From contig CAZLCX010000071.1 of the NCBI GenBank assembly GCA_964558325.1, positions 1 through 7,398 on the forward strand: a stretch of 7,398 nt of DNA. Reading direction: 5' to 3'. Under the pieces are notes generated by a model. It was not told where the DNA came from, did not search any database, and saw nothing but the letters and a program-made list of their open reading frames with translations. Of the stretch, positions 5,415 through 7,398 are shown piece by piece; within the stretch, counting starts at the first letter, position 1; every line of letters starts with the position of its first letter. Source of the stretch: Halonatronomonas sp964558325. GTDB taxonomy: Bacteria; Bacillota; Halanaerobiia; Halanaerobiales; Halarsenatibacteraceae. A program made the position numbers and the translations under genes.

Positions 5415-6164
5415 TTAATCATTACCGGCTATATCCCTGGGAACTGCTCTAATAGTGAACTTAATCTGACTGAGAGCCTCCTCTTTTTTAGAACCAAAAT
5501 AAGGAGAAGTCATTAGCAGCCCCTGGTCTTTATCTCTACCAATAGAAGCCTTTAAATCAACATCCATGCTATTTATTATATAGTTAACCTGACTGTCACC
5601 CTGGTTTACCTGTTTATTAAAATCGTCAATCGCCTGGTTGAAGTATTTGGAAATATCATCTGATTTAAATGCCGACTGGAGATTATCTTTTAAAGCATTT
5701 AATTCAATTTTTAGTTCTTCTTTACTTAACTGTTCCTCCTGATAAGCCTCCTGGATATTCTCGAGTTGACTATCCAGTCTTAAATTTTCTCTTTTTATCT
5801 TATCTAATTTATTCTCTACCTCAATTAACCTTTCTGCTTTTGTTTCAATTTCTTTCTCTAATACCTTAACTTTTATATTGCTTATAGTCATTTGCTGAAT
5901 TATAGATTTTTCAATATCTTTATTCAAAGATACCTCTTCTAATTTATCTGTTAAATTTTGAATCATCTCATCTTTAGATTGCAGTTGATTTTTGAAGGTT
6001 TCCAGTTTTTCCTGATATTCATTATCTAAACTATCTTTTTCATTTTTAAGTTGGGCAATAATATTGTCTTTTTTATCAAGCTTTTTCTCTATCTCTTGCT
6101 TTTCCTTAAATATCTTCTTAAAATTGCGGATATTTATTTTATCAGGCCCATTAAAATCTGGCAA
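5415..6164 (-). CDS. Long coiled-coil protein with a small C-terminal helix-beta domain
   Basis: A 249-residue protein. Residues 14-165 are an almost uninterrupted coiled coil rich in Lys, Glu and Leu. The last 85 residues form a compact module: a helix (DISKYFNQAIDDFNKQVNQ, 170-188), strands VNYIINSMDVDLKASIG (193-209), a loop, and a final strand SQIKFTIRAVP (232-242). This helix, strand, strand, Val-Pro ending has the same layout as the beta domains of the neighbouring proteins, so I infer a reduced member of the same family. The start appears to be TTG at 6164, six bases after an AAGGGGGG Shine-Dalgarno; there is no ATG nearby in frame. It lies 38 bases after the DUF4332 gene. A spacer or scaffold role is inference. 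Generic coiled-coil proteins would give misleading database hits. Confidence 0.85.
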   Translation of the reverse strand: MPDFNGPDKINIRNFKKIFKEKQEIEKKLDKKDNIIAQLKNEKDSLDNEYQEKLETFKNQLQSKDEMIQNLTDKLEEVSLNKDIEKSIIQQMTISNIKVKVLEKEIETKAERLIEVENKLDKIKRENLRLDSQLENIQEAYQEEQLSKEELKIELNALKDNLQSAFKSDDISKYFNQAIDDFNKQVNQGDSQVNYIINSMDVDLKASIGRDKDQGLLMTSPYFGSKKEEALSQIKFTIRAVPRDIAGND

Positions 6165-6202
6165 TTTCAGCCCCCCTTTTCACTTGAACTTATGCCGTTT
6201 AA

Positions 6203-7084
6203 TTACTCAGTTGGAGGTGGCACAGGTACAATTTTAAACTTGAATTCACTTTCAGTTGATTCAGTTGATTTAAAGTAATTTTGATATTTAGCATTTACAG
6301 GACTTATAAAAATTCTTTTATTAAAAGGTCCCGAGCCTTCACTTTCTTTTTCCTCAACCATGGTATATTCCATTTTAAGGGTAAAAGTAGTTTCTGGCAT
6401 CACGTACCAGTTAGCCTGTAATCCATACCCTGATAATTCTTCATCCTCATCAAGAACTTTTTGAACTTCAATTGAGCTCCTATCAAGTTCAACCTGTGCT
6501 TCAGCTATTCCACGACCAATATTCGTGATTATATCAGAAAGGTCATCAAACAGGGATGATTCTTTATAACTTTTTTTCTTTTTGCTTTCTTCTTTTCCAT
6601 CATTTTTAAAGATCAAATCCAGGCGAGGATCATCTGGGTCCAGTTTAAGGGTATTCTCTAATTGAGATGCTTCTGCCTTCCAGTCTTTTAACTTTTCCAG
6701 ATTAGGAACTTCATCATGATCAGTAAGATAGTTTTTGCTATAAACCTCTAATAGTTTCTTGAGATTAACTTCATCTATTTTAGCCAGGTCACCAACATTT
6801 CTAACTCCGGCACGAACCAATAATTCAGCCCAATCTGTATCGATACCTTCGACCCGCATTAAATCTGCCTGCTTACTCCAAAAGTAGAGGGTTTGATCTT
6901 TAACTTTTATCTCCTGCGCCAACTTATGCCTTTTTTCAGGCTCCTTAGTATTCTGACGCAGACTAACTAAATCTGAAATATCCTTTGAGAGTAAACGATT
7001 TTCAACATTTTTGCCAATACCTTTAAGTTTAGTCAATTTATCTGCTATCGTTTTCACCCCCTGGAGAATAAAGTTTTTTAGCAT
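6203..7084 (-). CDS. DUF4332 domain fused to a cassette-type beta domain, first gene of the cassette
   Basis: A 293-residue protein with two parts. Residues 16-120 match the DUF4332 helix-hairpin-helix-like pattern: LTKLKGIGKNVENRLL, KRHKLAQEIKV, ADLMRVEGID, AELLVRAGVRNVGDLAK. A charged linker (145-178) leads to the C-terminal domain: helix GRGIAEAQVELDRSSIEVQK (190-209), ANWYVMPETTFTLKMEYTM (224-242), SPVNAKYQNY (261-270), a short STESTE repeat, and FKFKIVPVPPP (281-291). This second part is the same domain as in the two paralogues downstream. DUF4332 has no assigned reaction and resembles small-molecule, DNA or protein-binding HhH modules. The ATG at 7084 lacks a Shine-Dalgarno, whereas a strong GGGGGTGA lies inside the frame just before an ATA codon at 7048; the real start may be downstream. 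Confidence 0.88.
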   Translation of the reverse strand: MLKNFILQGVKTIADKLTKLKGIGKNVENRLLSKDISDLVSLRQNTKEPEKRHKLAQEIKVKDQTLYFWSKQADLMRVEGIDTDWAELLVRAGVRNVGDLAKIDEVNLKKLLEVYSKNYLTDHDEVPNLEKLKDWKAEASQLENTLKLDPDDPRLDLIFKNDGKEESKKKKSYKESSLFDDLSDIITNIGRGIAEAQVELDRSSIEVQKVLDEDEELSGYGLQANWYVMPETTFTLKMEYTMVEEKESEGSGPFNKRIFISPVNAKYQNYFKSTESTESEFKFKIVPVPPPTE

Positions 7085-7098
7085 TAATAATTGAATAC

Positions 7099-7167
7099 AT
7101 TATATTTCTCGATTAAGTTATTAAACTCCTGTAGGTATAATTACTCTTTTTATATTTATACTGTCAA
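7099..7167 (-). promoter_or_regulatory. Candidate promoters of the cassette operon
   Basis: On the minus strand there is a perfect -35 TTGACA at 7167-7162 with a weak -10 TAATTA 18 bases on (7143-7138). A perfect TATAAT lies at 7104-7099 without a clear -35. They lie between the upstream terminator and the first cassette gene. Use of the second would leave almost no leader before the ATG at 7084, which bears on the start-codon question. Confidence 0.5.
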
Positions 7168-7182
7168 ATAAATAAATAATCA

Positions 7183-7214
7183 AATATAAAACCCCAGGGA
7201 ATTAACCCTGAGGG
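7183..7214 (-). terminator. Intrinsic terminator of the upstream gene
   Basis: On the minus strand CCC-A-less pairing of CCCTCAGGG with CCCTGGGG (8 bp with one bulged base) around the loop TTAATT is followed by TTTTATATTT. It lies 48 bases after the stop codon at 7262 and isolates the cassette from transcription upstream. Confidence 0.8.
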
Positions 7215-7261
7215 AATCGCAATGCAGATTAAATTTTTAAATAACTATCCAATAAATCTAA

Positions 7262-7398
7262 TTAAACCATCCTTTTAAATTCTTCTAAGGTCTCAGCTTT
7301 CTCCAGTGCCTCTTCATACTTTTCTAAATCTTCATAATCAAAAATAGCTACAAACTCATCAATATAATTAAATGCCTCATCTGAATTATTAAATTTAA
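7262..7398 (-). CDS. C-terminal end of an unidentified protein, cut by window edge
   Basis: An open frame enters from the right edge and ends at a TAA (7264-7262). The 45 codons visible encode an acidic helical tail: NNSDEAFNYIDEFVAIF, then DYEDLEKYEEALEKAETLEE, then FKRMV. A terminator follows at a normal distance, which supports a real gene. I do not recognise a family, and no domain can be assigned from this fragment. It is separated from the cassette by a terminator and promoter, so it is probably not part of that operon. Confidence 0.65.
   Translation of the reverse strand, partial: KFNNSDEAFNYIDEFVAIFDYEDLEKYEEALEKAETLEEFKRMV

Noticed and set aside
5669..6278. Plus-strand frames rich in Leu and Phe that look like membrane peptides
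   Set aside because: They are mirror images of Lys/Glu-rich coiled-coil codons on the minus strand, which read as Leu/Phe/Ile on the other strand.
2918..7084. Identification of the cassette as a phage tail, contractile injection system or gas-vesicle operon
   Set aside because: No sheath, tube, baseplate, AAA ATPase or GvpA-like sequence is visible. Coiled coils and TPRs alone do not support such a name.
7036..7096. A 20-codon leader peptide (MYSIINAKKLYSPGG...) overlapping the start of the first cassette gene
   Set aside because: It has no ribosome-binding site and no codon bias suggesting attenuation; it is probably chance.
1..7398. CRISPR array, tRNA or rRNA
   Set aside because: I saw no regularly spaced repeats and no tRNA-like T-loop or rRNA-like conserved blocks on either strand.

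Overview
The window is a piece of a low-G+C bacterial genome, most likely a Firmicute. The intergenic DNA is very AT-rich, the ribosome-binding sites are strong AGGAGGTGA types, GTG and TTG starts are common, and there is a class I cyclic-di-GMP riboswitch. A halanaerobial or clostridial host would fit, but no marker gene settles it. Every recognisable gene is on the minus strand, so transcription runs from high to low coordinates. A run of exactly 100 N (3674-3773) marks an assembly gap inside one gene.

Layout in the direction of transcription. (1) 7262-7398 is the 3' end of an unidentified gene, closed by an intrinsic terminator at about 7183-7214. (2) 7084 down to 2918 is one tightly packed transcription unit of about six genes. 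The first encodes a DUF4332 domain fused to a helix-plus-beta domain. The second is a long coiled-coil protein ending in a small domain of similar layout. The third and fourth are close paralogues of the same helix-plus-beta domain with C-terminal coiled coils. They are followed by an acidic/TPR protein cut by the gap and a short TPR protein. None has a signal peptide or membrane segment, so I read the set as parts of one cytoplasmic multi-subunit assembly built on a repeated beta domain. I cannot name it from known systems, and it is the best candidate here for an undescribed system.

(3) 2129-2917 is a long gene-poor stretch. It holds a decayed XRE/HigA-type antitoxin remnant, a possible insertion-sequence end, a promoter, a class I c-di-GMP riboswitch with a GAAA-capped P1 hairpin, and an intrinsic terminator. 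A second candidate promoter with a 12-bp palindrome lies after the terminator. (4) 1529-2119 encodes a small DUF5610-like protein, which is the riboswitch target, and is followed by its own terminator. (5) 1311 down to the window edge is cysD followed one base later by cysN, the two subunits of ATP sulfurylase for sulfate activation; cysN runs off the window.

The cys operon, the c-di-GMP-controlled gene and the beta-domain cassette look like three independent transcription units. Nothing in the sequence links their functions. Function statements for the cassette are inference from domain layout only.
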